Shown here in pieces: positions 45,961-60,225 of a stretch of DNA of 64,000 nt. A program made the position numbers and the translations under genes. Under the pieces are notes generated by a model that was not told the origin of the DNA, searched no databases, and saw only the letters and a list, made by a program, of their open reading frames with translations. The stretch's first letter is position 1, and each line of letters opens with the position of its first letter. Where the stretch lies: the NCBI GenBank assembly GCA_021397835.1, contig JAJFZO010000566.1, positions 558,001 to 622,000 on the forward strand, given 5' to 3'. Origin of the DNA: Moringa oleifera (Eukaryota > Streptophyta > Magnoliopsida > Brassicales > Moringaceae).

Positions 45961-48900
45961 ATGGAGGACGAGAAGAAGAGATGGAGTGTGACATATACTA
46001 AGCATATCAAGCAGAAAAGGAAAGTTTATCAGGACGGTTATCTAGACCTTTACATCTCAAGCAACAAGGTTTTTCGTTGTTTTTTTTTTCTTTTCTCTTT
46101 CTTTAATAATCTGTTAATTTATGTGACAGTTCCACCAGTATAGAGATTTTAACTATTCATTTAATTAAACATTACTCTATTTTCGAGTTGAATCCCATGT
46201 TAAGGAGTAATTTGTTCATTCTTCAAACCGGATGTAATCATTTGTTGCTTGTCATGTTAATATTTTCTTGATTTAGTCTTGGAACTAGCTTACTTGGCTT
46301 CAAGATGTAAGAGCTTAGTTGAGAATTTCATTTGGAGGGGAATTAAGTTCTATTCACTATAAAATCAGCCTGTTTAGTTTTTCGTGTTTTCTGGCGTCAG
46401 TTTTCCTAGTACTATGCAACTCCGGTATATAAATATATACGAATGAAAACTAGGCTGATCTTATTGTTATTTTCATGTTTTAGCATTTTTTTTATGCTCA
46501 TTAACTGGAACACAGGTGATGCTGTATGATGATTGTGAGAAGCTGCTGGAGTGCAGGATCTTGAAGACAGATGAAGTTGTTAGCTCTGGCGAAACACTCA
46601 CCTTCAATGCTTATTTTGTCGATGTTGGTGATCCTGAAGGAGATCATAAACCTCTATCTGATCTGAATGTTCAACGGAAAGATAAACCACACAATCATAA
46701 TTGCAGTTTTATGAGGGGACCAAAGTTCAAGAATAATTCAATTTCTTCTGGTATCCAATTCTGTGATTTGTGGTCTTAGCTGCTAAAATATTAGCTTTCA
46801 AGTCAGAGATTATGTTATCACATTTTCTTTGGGTTGTTTACTTATCATCTCAGTTTTGTTTTGCTAGCAGAAGACAGAAAGCCTAATTTAGGGAGGAACA
46901 AAGCACAGCTAAATAGTCTAAGCCCATCACAGAAGATCATTAAAGGTTGTTTTAGATCTAGCATGGTTTTATGCATGCTACCTCTTCAAATGGTGATATA
47001 TGAGCTTGTCTAGGCTTTTTGGTGACCTACGTATATGGAAGCTCCTTTTTTCTGCCCTCTTGTCCTGCCTTCCCTATGGAATTATGTGTTTATTAGATCT
47101 CTTGACTCTTTCTACGCTAACTTTTGGCTAAACACAACCGTTGCACTATAGAGTGAACTGCATGTTGTCATATGAGCTTAAAATCTTCTAAGTTGTTTTT
47201 TCTTTTACATTTCAGAGTTTAAGAAGAGTGAACTGCAGAAATATGGAGTACCACAGAGTTGTCCAGATACAGCAACACCTAGTATAACAGGTTTGTTATC
47301 GTACTATGTGCCCTCCCTCTTCTTGCCTAGGTGTGCAAGAGCACATCTCTGTGGCTAATGCCTGCTGGAGCATCATAGAAATTTGCCATTGGTACCTTGA
47401 TAGCCACTACATTTCAAATAATTGTCATATTGACACTTTGCATTTTCATGTCTTTTTAATTATCCCCCAGTAAATTCCATACGAGGGTCTACATCTTTGC
47501 TTTTGGAGCTTTTTACCGCATTATTATTTGTCAAAGAAAGGAAATGCATGTCGGTTGGAGTTTCATGGTTTTCACTCAAGATCTTTTGCATTCTTTTCCA
47601 TTTATTATTTAGTGTTACCATTCCCCAACCGAAATTGCCTCTTTGTTTTAATTTAACCTGGTTCATCTTCTTTTTCCAATGTAGAATGGCAGGTTCTATA
47701 CACAGCACAACTAACTCAAAAGGCAAAGAAGTATCATGATGGTTACTTACAACTTGCAGTTTGTGGATCCCTGAGGAGGCAGGTTCGACGTTTACAGTCT
47801 CTTAGATTGTCTTCTTCAAAAGCCAATGATGTAGTCTCTTGATCCCAATCAATAACTCGGTCTATGCAGGTCATCCTAAATTAGTTAATGAGTCTTGAGT
47901 CTTCTGTTTTGCTTGCTACCGCTGTGTAATCATATCTTAACATGCATATCTTTATTCCTTTGTTAAGTGATATAAAAATGAGGTTAGATTATTTAAGAGC
48001 TGCTGCCTATACTCATTTTTTTCTTCATGTAATATTCTCATTTCCTGTTCAGGTTAAACTATTTGATGCAAGTAGGAAACAGTTGGATGGTAGGTTCCTT
48101 AAGAAAGATGAAGTAATAAGATCTGGTGAATCAGTAGCTCTTGATGCTCATCTGGTTGAAATTGGAGAGCTTGATGGAAACCATGTTCAAGAGAACAGTG
48201 GCATCATCACTGAGAAAACACAGATACAGCACGGACAGCATAATCTTCTTGAAAGCAATAGATCCCTTGGAAAAGGTTGGAAGTTTGGACATCGGTGTTT
48301 CGCAATGTTGCATGTCTGATTGTGATGCATTGATGTATGCATGTACATATGCATGTGTCTTTGTTCTTCTCCTGTTTTACCTAGACGCTTGAAAGTGGTC
48401 TTCTCATTTCCTTATGTGCTTAGTCATGTCTTTTGAACCATTAGTCTATACCTTCTGTGGAATCTATTTAGCAGTCCAAATGGTTTGCCCACAAGATGAG
48501 CATTTACCTTTGTTCATGCTGCCTTTTGAGACAATGCAGACTGTACTGGCATTTATTATTTCAGATGATGCTTCACACTCAATTGATTTTCTTTTCAGCG
48601 TTAAGAAAGAGTGAAGTTTACACCTGCGGTGCACCAGAGATTGGTCCAGATACAACAACATATAGTACAACAGGTTGTTTTGTGAATTTCTGCTCCATCA
48701 AATTATGATCAGAATTTCACCAATTAGTGCCAATTGATTGTTTTTACAAGCCTTTTACAATTTCTTTTTATATGTCAAATCTGTGCCTCAGTCTTTTCTT
48801 ATTCTGGTTTTTTTCTCCTTGTCTGATCTTTGTGGTTATTAACTAACAGTCCTTTTAATTGTAGAGTGGCAGGTTATGTACACCACACAAGTAACTCAAA

Positions 48901-51507
48901 AGGCCAAGAAATATCATGATGGTTTCTTACAACTTGCAAATGGGGGATCCCTGAGAAGGCAGGTTGATTTCAAGAACTACAGAGCCAATTATCTTCTCCA
49001 TAATATCCCCGGTTAATAACAATGATTCAATTACCTGAATAATCTTTTTCTTTATTTCCCTTAGAGTTTGCACTTTATGAGTCCTTTTCAAGCAATGCAA
49101 ATTCATTGGTTTCTGACATATATAACAGTAGCATATATGTTTAGTTTAAATTCAGGCCTTGTAATTCTGGCTTTCTGTCTTTCTAAAAGGCAACAATAAT
49201 GCTCAGTGTTTTTCTTTTCGATCTCTGTTTAGGTCATGCTCTGTGATGCAAGCAAGAAAGTGTTAAGTTGTAGGTTCCTCAAGAAAGATGAAGTACTAAG
49301 ACCTGGTGAATCATTAGCATTTGTCACTTATTTGGTTGACATTGGAGAACCTGAACTAAACAAGCAAAATTTGAAGGATTTGAATCTTGAAGGAAATAAC
49401 TACAATGTTGCTGGGAAAATGGGGATATTGCATGAACAACAGCTTAAAGCTGACAAAACCGCTGTCAAAGGTTAGCAGGCATGAGTTATCCAAATTATTT
49501 CATTCGCCATGGTATGCATTGAAGAGTCGTCTTTTAATGCTGTAGTTGTTATGTTTTATGCGCTACTTTGATTGATTCAGAAGAATTCTCTTCATATTTC
49601 TTTTACTGGTTGTCACTATTTTTGTCTTCTGTGAACTATACACATGCGCTTCTGATGGTGAATTTTTAAAATGCTCTGTGGAATCATTTGATAACCTCAA
49701 CAGATTTGGAGCACCATCATCTAGTATTTTCTTTTTTGAAGCATTATGTATTCAAGTTTTGGTATTTACTCTAGTCTTACTTTTCTCTCTTCATTTCAAT
49801 GCTTTTATACATCTTGTCAATTCCATTTTGCCCTGATAGCTGGACTGCCTCAGAAAAGTTATCCTTGTTCAAGGAAACATGCGGATTTGCTTGTCAACTC
49901 TAGTCTGAGCAAGAGCGTCTCTACGAACAAGCCTTTACGTGATGGTGTGTCTTTCCCCTTTGTCCTTCTCATGCTACACCATTAATGATCTTGAAAGTAT
50001 TGTTTCTCTTCTACTATTTAGGTTTTCCTTCTCTGCTCTCTCTCTCTCTCTCTCTCTCTAAAATTTTGATGTAATGTATATGGAGAGTTAACAGACTTTG
50101 ATTGTTCAGTCGGTTGGTGAAAGACAAATTATAGTACAACTTATCGCTTCAAGGTTGGCTCTATACCTTCTGACAAGTTTGGCCCTTTTTCTGTTCATGT
50201 TTCAGTGAATGAATTTAAGCAACTAGGGCTGCATGTTATATTTATATGGTCCATTTTATATGCTCTTTTTCTTTAGATTTTGCATTTGTTACCAATACTC
50301 TTCAAATGACTAATGACACTGGAGAAAGTTCCTAATTCATGGACAAGGATTCATCCATTGTCTTGAACTTGGGTGCACTGGGAACCCTATTTTGAATGAG
50401 CAGTTGTTCTAATATTATTACCCTGATGCATTAAGCTTTGACGACACTACTTCTAAATTTTTGTATGCAGCTCATCAAATCCTGTCCATCCTCAAAAAGC
50501 CAATTGCTCAAGAGAGCATTGCTGATTTGTTTACTGACAAGGGCATTGTCACGCCAGTTTCTTCCACAAAGAAGGTTCAAGATTCAGATGCTATTAAAGA
50601 TTTTCCTGATGATGGTAAATCACCAACCGTGTTGATGCCATCTGAAAGGTCTTGTGAAACTGTAGCAACTGGTGAATCAAGTGAAAATGTGGACGTTAAA
50701 AACCCATCTGATAGTAGTATTTCCAGAGGTAAGTTGTATTGCAGTTTTTTGCACATACGAAAATCATTTGTTCTGGAGTTAATTATATTTCTAGCTATAA
50801 TTTGTAGAAACTGACCTCAGTTGGATTCTGCAGCAGTCCCTAGTAGCAATCAACTCTCTAAGGACACTGATATTGCAAACTCCCAGCAGGTTGGTTGTGT
50901 GTTCCTTTGCAATTTCCTTTTTTTGTTGCTTAGTCTATTCAACTTCAGATAATTTGGCTTCTAGAGCCTTTAATGCCTTTGTTCCTTCACCACCGGTCCC
51001 AGGCCTTAGGAGAGACAGGAGTATGTAATTGTGTTTACTTATGCTCCTTGTGCCATCAAAACAGACTGGGAAGCTTAGTGAAGGGGTTGAGAATAACAGC
51101 CTTTGATGTATAACTTAATCAAACTGAGTCTTTTAGTCACTTGTTTGGGGTTGGCAACATTACTCCTTTAATGCCATTCTGCTCTAAGGCATAACTACTA
51201 TGAGTAGTCTGGATCCAGGATGCATCTTACTTTTGGAAAGAGGTCCTTTTGTTTTTCAGTCTTTTTAAGACAAATTTGTGTTAGTACCCATTTGGCAAAG
51301 TTCTTATGTTACATTGCTAAATGTTACATGTAGCCTCGCTTTGGCAATGTGGAAGCTGACTCAAAAAGGTGTGAGCAAGCAGCTGGTGGCTTTACAAGTT
51401 CAGGTGCCAGTGCCTTTAATTATCCTCTTGATGATGATGGGATCTCTAAGGAGCTTGAAAGTGCAAGCGAAACAAATGAATGCCCCAGTTTCGACCTGGG
51501 ATTTTGA
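45961..51507 (+). CDS. Protein with three tandem ZGRF1/Mte1-type (DUF2439) modules
   Basis: Thirteen exons (45961-46068, 46516-46750, 46871-46945, 47216-47290, 47685-47782, 48053-48275, 48599-48673, 48865-48962, 49233-49470, 49840-49944, 50471-50728, 50834-50889, 51334-51507) join in phase to 605 residues. Three repeats share the pattern W.V.YT....QK.K.Y.DG.L.L followed by V.L.D......R.LK.DEV...GE: residues about 8-75, 165-235 and 297-370. Linkers contain paired 25-residue segments (KKSELQKYGVPQSCPDT / RKSEVYTCGAPEIGPDT). The rest is acidic and Ser-rich, with an AHQILSILKKP segment and a C-terminal SFDLGF. The domain is that of the N-terminus of human ZGRF1, yeast Mte1 and fission yeast Dbl2, which help recombination helicases at D-loops. 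No helicase domain follows. A nuclear role in recombination is inferred from the family only. Confidence 0.85.
50036..50061. repeat. CT microsatellite in intron 10 of the DUF2439 gene
   Basis: About 12 CT units between exons 10 and 11. Confidence 0.85.
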
Positions 51508-52040
51508 GCAATAACTAATGCCTACTTATGGCCTTCATATGCCTTTGTGTTAATGGATAGTAATGCCTTGTTATACTGGTAGGTTCATGGATATCATAGA
51601 TCACCAAAAACAACTCAATTTGCACTAAGATCACTTAATTATCCAGTTCCCACCATCTTAGTAGGCAAAGAAAAGTCTGTCCGATTGGCTTCTTTGATCC
51701 ATCTTTCCTTGTGTCCTGCAAAAATTTATGACTTTCATCTGTAATTAATCTGTTCTTGCCACATCATTGGGTGCATAAGATGGGGAGGAGGAGCTTTTTG
51801 ATCTAAACCACATGGGAAGAGGGAAGTACTCAAAAGACAAAAGAAATGGTTGTATTATGATGATCAATACATACATTAAGATGATGCACCATATTCTCAC
51901 ACAAATATGATTAACACTTTTGCTAGAACTTAGAAAACATGGATAAATTGCCAAATTAGGCACACCAAAAAGAATTGTAAAGAAATTGGAAAAATAGGTC
52001 CCTTTTCGTCTCGTAATCCATCAATTTATTTGCCTCATTT
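51508..52040. other. Tail-to-tail region between the DUF2439 gene and ABIL
   Basis: Contains the 3' untranslated regions of both genes. No coding signal was recognised. Confidence 0.5.
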
Positions 52041-54578
52041 TCAGTGTTCATCCAAGAATTTGTAGAATGTAGTATCCTTTCTAGACCTCCGCATGCTGAG
52101 CATGGCCTTGAAGAGCCGTTTGGTTTTGCCAGAATACTCTTCCATGTCTTTTCTTCTTTCTCTTTCGGAATGAACAAAAGTGGAAACTGATGCCCCAGGA
52201 TCTGAAGTATACTGGCAAAATTGGAAAAGAAAATTCCCAAGTCAGAAATATAGAGCACTGGCATAGTGTGGCATGTATACTAGATAAGGATAGATTTAAT
52301 GGTAAATTGTAAGTTTTTGAGATTTTAGAGTGTCCAATATACTAGAAAAGAGTAGTCTTTCCATGTTCTCTGGTTTTTCTGCTTACCTGCTTTCTAGAAT
52401 AGCTTGGAGAGGTTGATCTCTTTAGAAGAGATACAGAACGTATAAGAGAAAAATGGTAGGGAGAGGTTGCTCGTTTTTCTGATGTCAAAGAAGCATTATC
52501 AGTCATTTTCAATCAGAACCCATTTAAAACCAATTAACAAAGATGCACATATGAACATGAGGATTGAATCACCATAAGAACAATAACACAGCACAAACCT
52601 GGTGTCTTGTGCAGTGAAATCGATCTGAACGAAAAGGTTCCTTCCCTTGAAAAAGCTTGTCGGGGCTGTATCTGAGAATACCCTTCTCTGTGATGAACTC
52701 ATAATAAGACTAGGGACTTCGGAATTCACCAGAAAATGAACATTTTAGTGACAGAGAGAATACCTAGTATATAAAGTAGGAGTCTCTCTTATAGTTGATC
52801 GAACAGCTTCGCAAAACAATCACATTAATGAATCAGTCAGGTTTTTCATCTGGGACTTGAATATTAGCCATACTCAAGTGTAAACTTAGTATATTATATG
52901 ACACTTTTGAAGAAAAGTTATGAAGTCACCAAATTTTTGAGGCGTCAGTCTTATACCGTCACAATGAGTAAAGAAAGATGCAGGTAGAGGATCCAGATTA
53001 TGGGATATGATCCTTCTAAAGCAACAGTTACAGAATCAAGATATATACAGGTAATATGTTACCATTTTTAAAGCGATGTGAGTAGTCTTCTGTCCTGAAG
53101 CTCCTGCATTGATATTCTAAATTGCTCTGGCCAATACCCTCTGTGAATTCTGCATCTGAATAGAAAATAAGAACCGTCAGAGAAGTTTAAACAAACATTT
53201 TCCCAGTTTTGATCAAGAATCAAGCTCTATGAGAAGTAATCCTGAAGAAAAATACAGAAAAGGGAAATGAAAAAACGGCAGAGAAGTATGTATTTGCCTG
53301 TAAAAATGTATCGCTTATGGTGCTTGGGAGATTCTATCGCCAATAATTGCTGATAAAGACCACTTTGGTTTATGAACTCCTTGCATGCTCTTACTCTCTA
53401 GGATGGAAGAAACAAAAGGGAACAATAATGATTAAAGAAAATTATATGAGCAGGGATTTCAATGCTATAACTTCCAAGTATATAGGAATTTGTTATACAA
53501 GAAACATTCTCTAATTTAAATGGTGTTCCGCACAGGATCCTTGAAAAAAAAGGTGTTCAAGCCAAAGTTGGCGGCATGAATCTGTATTGTGTATATAACT
53601 ATATGCACATACAGAGTTCCAGCACTCATCTAGGTTACTACTTCTTCAAGCTCCGCTGTGAAAGATTCTTGACATTAATTACAGTCCTCATAATATAACT
53701 CTACTTTGGCCAAGTTGAAGAAAAACTTGAAGTTGAAACTCTTCTAGTCCACAGTCTACTGTTTGCTTGATTTCCAATTCTTTAGTGAAGCTGGTTTCAT
53801 ATTGTAAATAGGTGATGGTATACAGAGAAACGAAGCTTACCTGCTCCATGCAAGATAATCGAAGCTCAGTTGCAGAAATTTCACCAATCTTTCCATCCAC
53901 AAAGCTGCTAACCTTATCTGCTACAGAACCTAAATGGTCCACTGTGTTGACCAAAACTTTACTAGTATAATCTTTTAAATTCTCCACCACTCTGCATACA
54001 TGAGTGTGTGTGTGAGAGAGAGATCTATAAGCTTCTCTTGCTCAAATTGAAAAGGTACACAAAAGGTTCAATGTCTGTACTAGCATCAACTGAGGCATTT
54101 TGATAAGCAACTTACACTTGCTTTTGCTCCTCTTTGCCATAAGATACTTCAAAATACTCTGCAGCTGAGTACAACTGTTTCCTGATATTCCTCAAATCCT
54201 AAATACCCACATTTCCACAACAAAATCAATAATCGCATTTCAATTTTCTTCCTCAGAATCTTGTAAGTCTCAGAAAGCCAGTGATTAGTGGTTTAATTTA
54301 ATTTTAGTCATAAATATGAGAATTCTTGACTTTGTTTCTGCCACATGTTCTTTCATGAATACAAGACAGTTTTAAGTTTGCCCAGATAGAAAATTTCTTC
54401 CATGTATAACCCTCTATTTGACAAAACAATGGAAGAAATCATAACCTAATGTAATACAACAGTAACTAGAAAAGAGGGGACACACCCTTAGAGTATCTGA
54501 GAAGTGCAAAGTCTGCATGAAGAGTTCATCATTGCTTGAAGCTTGGGCAGGCACAGATTCCGAAGATGGCAAAGTCAT
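52041..54578 (-). CDS. ABI-like (ABIL) subunit of the SCAR/WAVE complex
   Basis: Eight minus-strand exons, 54578-54486, 54198-54116, 53991-53841, 53397-53298, 53155-53063, 52697-52599, 52478-52387 and 52211-52041, join in phase to 293 residues (Arabidopsis ABILs are about 280-320). The N-terminal helical region is typical: DELFMQTLHFSDTLRDLRN, QLYSAAEYFEVSYGKEEQKQ, ENLKDYTSKVLVNTVDHLGS and ELRLSCMEQ. Then SPKHHKRYIF, a Ser/Arg/Pro-rich linker (GTFSFRSIS, RATSPYHFSLIRSVSLL) and the C-terminal TKRLFKAMLSMRRSRKD..LDEH. ABIL proteins join BRK1, SCAR, NAP and PIR in the complex that activates Arp2/3 actin nucleation, for example in trichomes and pavement cells. Intron 4 starts with GC instead of GT. 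The acceptor of exon 6 was chosen because only it keeps phase and family similarity. Confidence 0.9.
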
Positions 54579-57116
54579 GCTGTTCTTGGTAGTAAAACAA
54601 GGAAACGGCCACCTATATTTCTCTGATCCTGTGTAAGAATTATCGTGTATATTAATTCACCTGACTTGACCAAAAGCAAAATAAAAGCATTCTCACAAAA
54701 TTAATCCCCAATGATCATTTACATTGCCGATATATGGTAGAAGAAAAGGGATGACATGAGAATCTGTATATTGTACTCCTCATTGATTGAACCAGAGAAT
54801 TCCAAATCCTCAACTCCTCTAAGCAAACAACTATAACTTCAGTTTAGTACTAACCTTAAGCAGACTAAGAGGAGATATAATATCAATTCAGAAATTCTCT
54901 TTATCTCCTGTTCCTATGAGGAAGCGACCAAATACACAATATAGAAATTTTCAGAGGTAAAAGAAAATTTCCGAAGGTCGGGCTTCTGTTTTCAAAGACT
55001 AGTGTAAGTGTATTGATCAGTGAAACAATGATGGAACTACTGATTGTAAGATGAAAGAAAACATAGCATGCACCTTGTGGTTCTTGCTCTTAATATGAAA
55101 CAGCAATCCAAAACCCTGAAGCTTGCTTCTCCAAATAGAAACCCAAATTGCTTAAAGAAACTAGTTGGTCCTCAATTCCAGGGAACGTGCTCTGGCATGA
55201 AAATTTTGACTAAGAGCAGAGAGAAATTGGCGAAATTGCAGGGAGGCTATAGCCATGGAAGATATATATGCACTTGCGTGCGCGCTGAGAGAGTGGCATA
55301 CAATTATTAGAAGGAGACGAAGATGAACAAGAAGACAAGGAAAAAATCCCTGAATTCAATAAATAACCGGGCATATGCAAGCCATGTGGTTGTTTAATCG
55401 TTTTCAAAGTTAGGACCCACCAAGGAAAGGGAAAGAATACAAGAGCCTATTGCATGGTTGATGGGGAATTCAACTGAGGAGTTAGCATCTTCAACAGAGG
55501 ATTAATGGGTGATAGAAGGAGTTGTTCAAAGCCTACAAATGCCCATTAATGGTTATCTACCTTCCTTGTTTAGTTTCTTCCGAGTCAGCAATGAAGGCCA
55601 ATCAGCAGAGAATCAATCCCCTTCCATAATTACAGATACCCATTAAAGGTTGGCAGGAGCAGGCAATGGGGAAGTCTGATTCATTTGGTAAATGGAAATA
55701 TTGTGGTAGTTAAAGGATTCAATATAGAGCAGTTAGCTTGTTAATTATTCTAAAGTTCTAGATTTGTGACTGATCAGCACATTTCAACAACGATACCCGA
55801 TCTAGCACACAAAATCAGTTTGTTAAGGAAAGATTAATCTCATTTTGTATCATCATAATATCACCTGTAATTTGAACTTTAATACACTCCACTCACATAT
55901 GATCTAAATCTGACATGTTAGAAAATATATTAAAACTATCATACTCCAACAAAAATGAAATAATTTTTTAAATTTATCATATCAATATAATAAAAAAATT
56001 AAATTTATAATTATATATTAAATAAACTATTATACCTTAAGATTATATTACAAATTATATTAACATAAAATCTTAATCCGAACCAATAAAAACAAAGAGT
56101 ATATAAAAAAATTTTAAAAAATAAAAAAAATGAGAAGAAAAAAGCAGAATGAACCTGAAGACTTATTATAATTATTTTTTCATTTAACTAATAAATTTCC
56201 TTAATTTTTCTTTTTTCAAAGTTTTTCTAAAACTTTTTGTATCTACAGGGGCATGTTGACCCAATTAAATTTAATCCCAAGTGGCAGATGAAATAAAGCT
56301 TTTCATGTAAGTATGATTAGAGAAATTATTCTTACTTCAAAATTAAAAAAATAAAAAAATCGACATAGCCCCTCTTGATGCAAGAGATTTTGTGTTTATG
56401 GTACTAAGTAGAAGCTTTATAAGTTTGAGTGGATATAACAAATATTATTTAGTATTATTAAAATAATATTTGTAACATTAATTTAATTTAAATAAATTAA
56501 AAATGAAAAAAATTGATGTTAAGATATTTTTTAAAAAAATCTCTTTTAATATTAAAATAATATTAAATTTGGTGAATAAGAATGGAGATGTTCCTAATTA
56601 TCTGGTTTATTAATTTGCAACTTGAAAGAGATTTGAGGAAAAATTAATAAATCCTATTACAAAAGGTCTAACATTATTTTATTCATAAAAAAATTAAAAA
56701 AATATATAATCAATGGTTGATGAGTTAAAAATTATTTGAAATCAAAAAATCAATTCAAAATTATTTTTTATTTAAATTATTTTTTAAATATTGCAATTAT
56801 GTTTAATTTGTTTTTACAATAATTTGAGTCAAATTTTAATTTTAATTTATTTTTATACGAATTAATAAGAAATTAGGAAAGAATTACTCTGAGCATTCTT
56901 ACCGTGTTTCTGGGCGTGCCTCTTTTAAGTTTCTTCCGAAAAAATGAGGTAAATTTCGTAGTCGCCTATACAAGCAAGGGAACTTGAACCCAAAAATGCG
57001 CACGGAAAGATTTCAAACACTTTACTTTGCCAAATCTTGTTTGTTCTATTAGCTATCTAGATTTATCTGTTTCTGGATCCATCTGCCTCTGTTTCAGCTC
57101 AGGAAATTAAGCGGAT
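54579..57116. other. Intergenic region between ABIL and the HMA5-like pseudogene
   Basis: Holds the ABIL promoter and leader. From about 55.9 to 56.9 kb it is AT-rich low-complexity DNA. The 80-codon plus-strand frame at 55068-55310 matches no family I know. Confidence 0.4.
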
Positions 57117-57699
57117 ATGGCAGCCAAGCTGTTGGCGTTTGTGTGCATACGCAACGGCAGCCATGATGGATTGTCCCCGAGGCCGCACTACCCTTCCATG
57201 CCGAAGTACCCAAAAGGGGTGTCGTCGGTGCCGGAAGAAAATGACGTCGCCAATTGCTCAGCCTGCGGGGTCCGTGGAGAAGGCCGTCATCGACGTCCTC
57301 AACGACAGGGCTCAGGTTCTATTCTACCCAAGTTCTGTTAACGTAAGTTTTTTACCTCTTTTGGTTGATTTCTTATCGAATTTGTGCTTTCTTCTCTTTT
57401 CTTTATTCAACGAAAATGTTTCTAGTTAATTTACCACTTTTGATTTTCCTCCTTTTTCCCCGGTGGGGTGGGGGGAAGGCGGGGATGAGGGCGCATTCGA
57501 ATGTTCATCACCGCACAAAAACATTAATTAATCAGTGCCTTCTGATTTCTCCACTGGGCTGAGCGGTTGAGCTGGACAGGTGAGCCCAGCCCACCAGCCA
57601 AACACAGCCCATCTATGAGTTTTTGATTTACAAAGTCCTAGCTGTTGGATGAGGTAACCGCGGATCAGGATTGTTTTCATAGTAGATTTTATTGAGTTT

Positions 57700-58200
57700 T
57701 AGAATATATTAATACATATTATTTCAATAAAATTAATAATTATAATTTTATTTAAATCAAAATTTTATAAAATTTTAATTTTTACTTTAAGTTATCAATT
57801 AAATTTTCGTGTTTAAAATATAACAAATCAAATCATAATTTATCAATTTAAATTAAATTAATTTTTTTAAAAAAAATTAAAAATATTATAAAAATTAAAT
57901 TTGTTTAAAAATTAAAGATCTTATCTAATAAATTTTGACTTAAAATTTTTCATAAATATAAAAAAATATACAAGTTACCGTCATAAAAAATTTTAAAATT
58001 TTTTGATTATTAATTATATATTTTTTAAATTTACATTGTTAAAATTTAAAAAAAATAAATAAATCTTATATTAAAAATTATTTAAATTTAAAAGATGAAT
58101 TAAAAATAGAGTGAAGAATTTATTTAAGTTTTTTTTGAGACATTTTAATAACGAAAATATCTTTAACTTTTTATACATATTTGAGTCAAATTCAACAATA
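57700..58200 (+). repeat. AT-rich dispersed repeat, copy B, inside the HMA5-like pseudogene
   Basis: Same-orientation counterpart of copy A: ordered TAATAAATTTTGACTTAAAA, CATAAATATAAAAAAATAT and TCATAAAAAATTTTAAAA blocks, then a shared region with TTAAAAGATGAATTAAAA and ATTTATTTAAGT. It lies in the large first intron (57343-59581). Ends not defined. Confidence 0.5.
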
Positions 58201-60222
58201 AATTATAAAAATAAGCTTTCACAGTTTTTGAAAAATAATAAGTACTAACTCAAATTATTATTAGAAAATTTTCATTTCCAACTGTATAATTACTATTGGT
58301 AGATTATTTATAACTAAAGAGAGAAACAAAAGAGAACAAAACGACTGAGAATCTCAACTTCTTTATGTGTATTATCTTTGTCTCTAGTGCCACTGTACTT
58401 TAACTTGGTTGAGTTTCTTTGGGTGTGCTTATTAACCTTAACTCTAAGCTTGAACGCAATAAGAACGATAACTGGTAGCCTTATAAGCACACTCAAGAGA
58501 TATATGCATCAACAAATAATTTTGATTATTGAAATTATTTGAAGTAAAAACCTTGTTGCAAGGATTTGAGATGTAAAAAAAAAAAAGTATTAATTATATG
58601 AAAAACATCTATATTTTGTTTATGGCTTTAAATATAGATTTACAAAAAAAAAATGTATATATTTGATATTTATATTTTTGTTAAATTTTTAATGTAGGAC
58701 TTTTGCCTATAAATTTTGTTAATATTAATGATTTTACGCACATACGTTATGCATATATGCTTTTATTTGTGTAATTATCATAATATCATTTTAAAATACT
58801 ATTAAAACAAATGAAATATTTTTTATTATTAATTTTATTTATATATTTATATTTTATATGTTCTTACTAAGTTTGATGAGAAAAAAAATATTTTATTTGT
58901 TTTGATAATGTTCTAAAAATGTATTGAAACCTAATAAAATCACCATGATTTTATTAGGTAATGTGATATTCCTGCCTTATATGTGTTTAATCGAAAAAAA
59001 ATATTAAAAAAATTGCTTAAGTAAAAGTTACATGTATATTATGTGTATGCGCGAAACTGTTAATATTAAATAAAATTATAAATTGAAATCTCATATTTAG
59101 GATCTAATAAAAATACAAGTCTTAGTATTTTTTGTAAATCATGATTTAAAATCGTGAGTAAAATGTATCTTTTTTTATTGTAGTAAAGCGTGAGAACCTA
59201 TCCCTTTGTTTGAACAGAAAGGTTAAGAATGATAGACATTTGCATGCATAGAATAATATTGCCCCAGGAAACTTTTTCCTTCTCTTGGCAGTTGCCTTTT
59301 GTCACCTATCAAGTTGACTAACTGATACGCTCTGTGACTTGTGTTTCCATTGAAACTTCAGCCAGTGTAGTCATTGGCTTTGATATCAATGTTACTTGCA
59401 TAATGTTGCTAAAGTTACAGATTCAAACGGCAGAGGTAGATAAAGTCTGATCATGAGTTGCGTCGGGCTACTTAATAGTTATTGGCGAACTTGAGTACAT
59501 GCGTACGTACATATGTTTCCTGTACATATATGTTTCCTCTTTCCAAGGAGACTCCATTAATTTGTACTTGAACACTCTATAGGTGGAGACAATTTGTGAG
59601 ACTATTGAAGATTTTGAGTTTCTAGCCACATTGATTGAAGATGATGCGATCGAGTGAAAAACCCATTCAAGTGTGTAGAATACGCATAAAAGGAATGACC
59701 TGCACTTCTTGCTCCTCAACTGTTGAAAGAGCTTTACAAGCAATTAATGGTGTGCAAAAGGCATAGGTTGCCTTAGCAACTGAAGAAGCAGAAGTTCATT
59801 TCAATCCTGAAATTCTGAATTACAATCAGCTAGTTAAAGTTATTGAGGATACTGGCTTTGAAGCTATACTTATCAGCACTGGTGAAGATGTGAGCAAGAT
59901 TGATCTTCAGGTGGAAGGCGTACCAACTAATCGTTCAATGAGAATGATTGAAGAATCTCTTGAAGCACTTCAAGGGATTCAAAACATTAACATGGACCAT
60001 GAAGTCAAAAAAATTTCTGTCATACAAACCAGATATGACTGGACCTAGAAATTTTATCAGAGTAATAGAGTCAACTGGGCCTGGGCGTTTTAAGGCAACA
60101 ATCTTTCCTGAAGGAGGAGGAGGAGGGAAAGAATCTCACAAAAAAGAGCAGATAGAGCAATACTACAGGTCCTTCATGTGGAGTTTGGTTTTTACAATAC
60201 CTGTATTTTTAGCCTCCATGGT

Positions 60223-60225
<3 letters not shown>

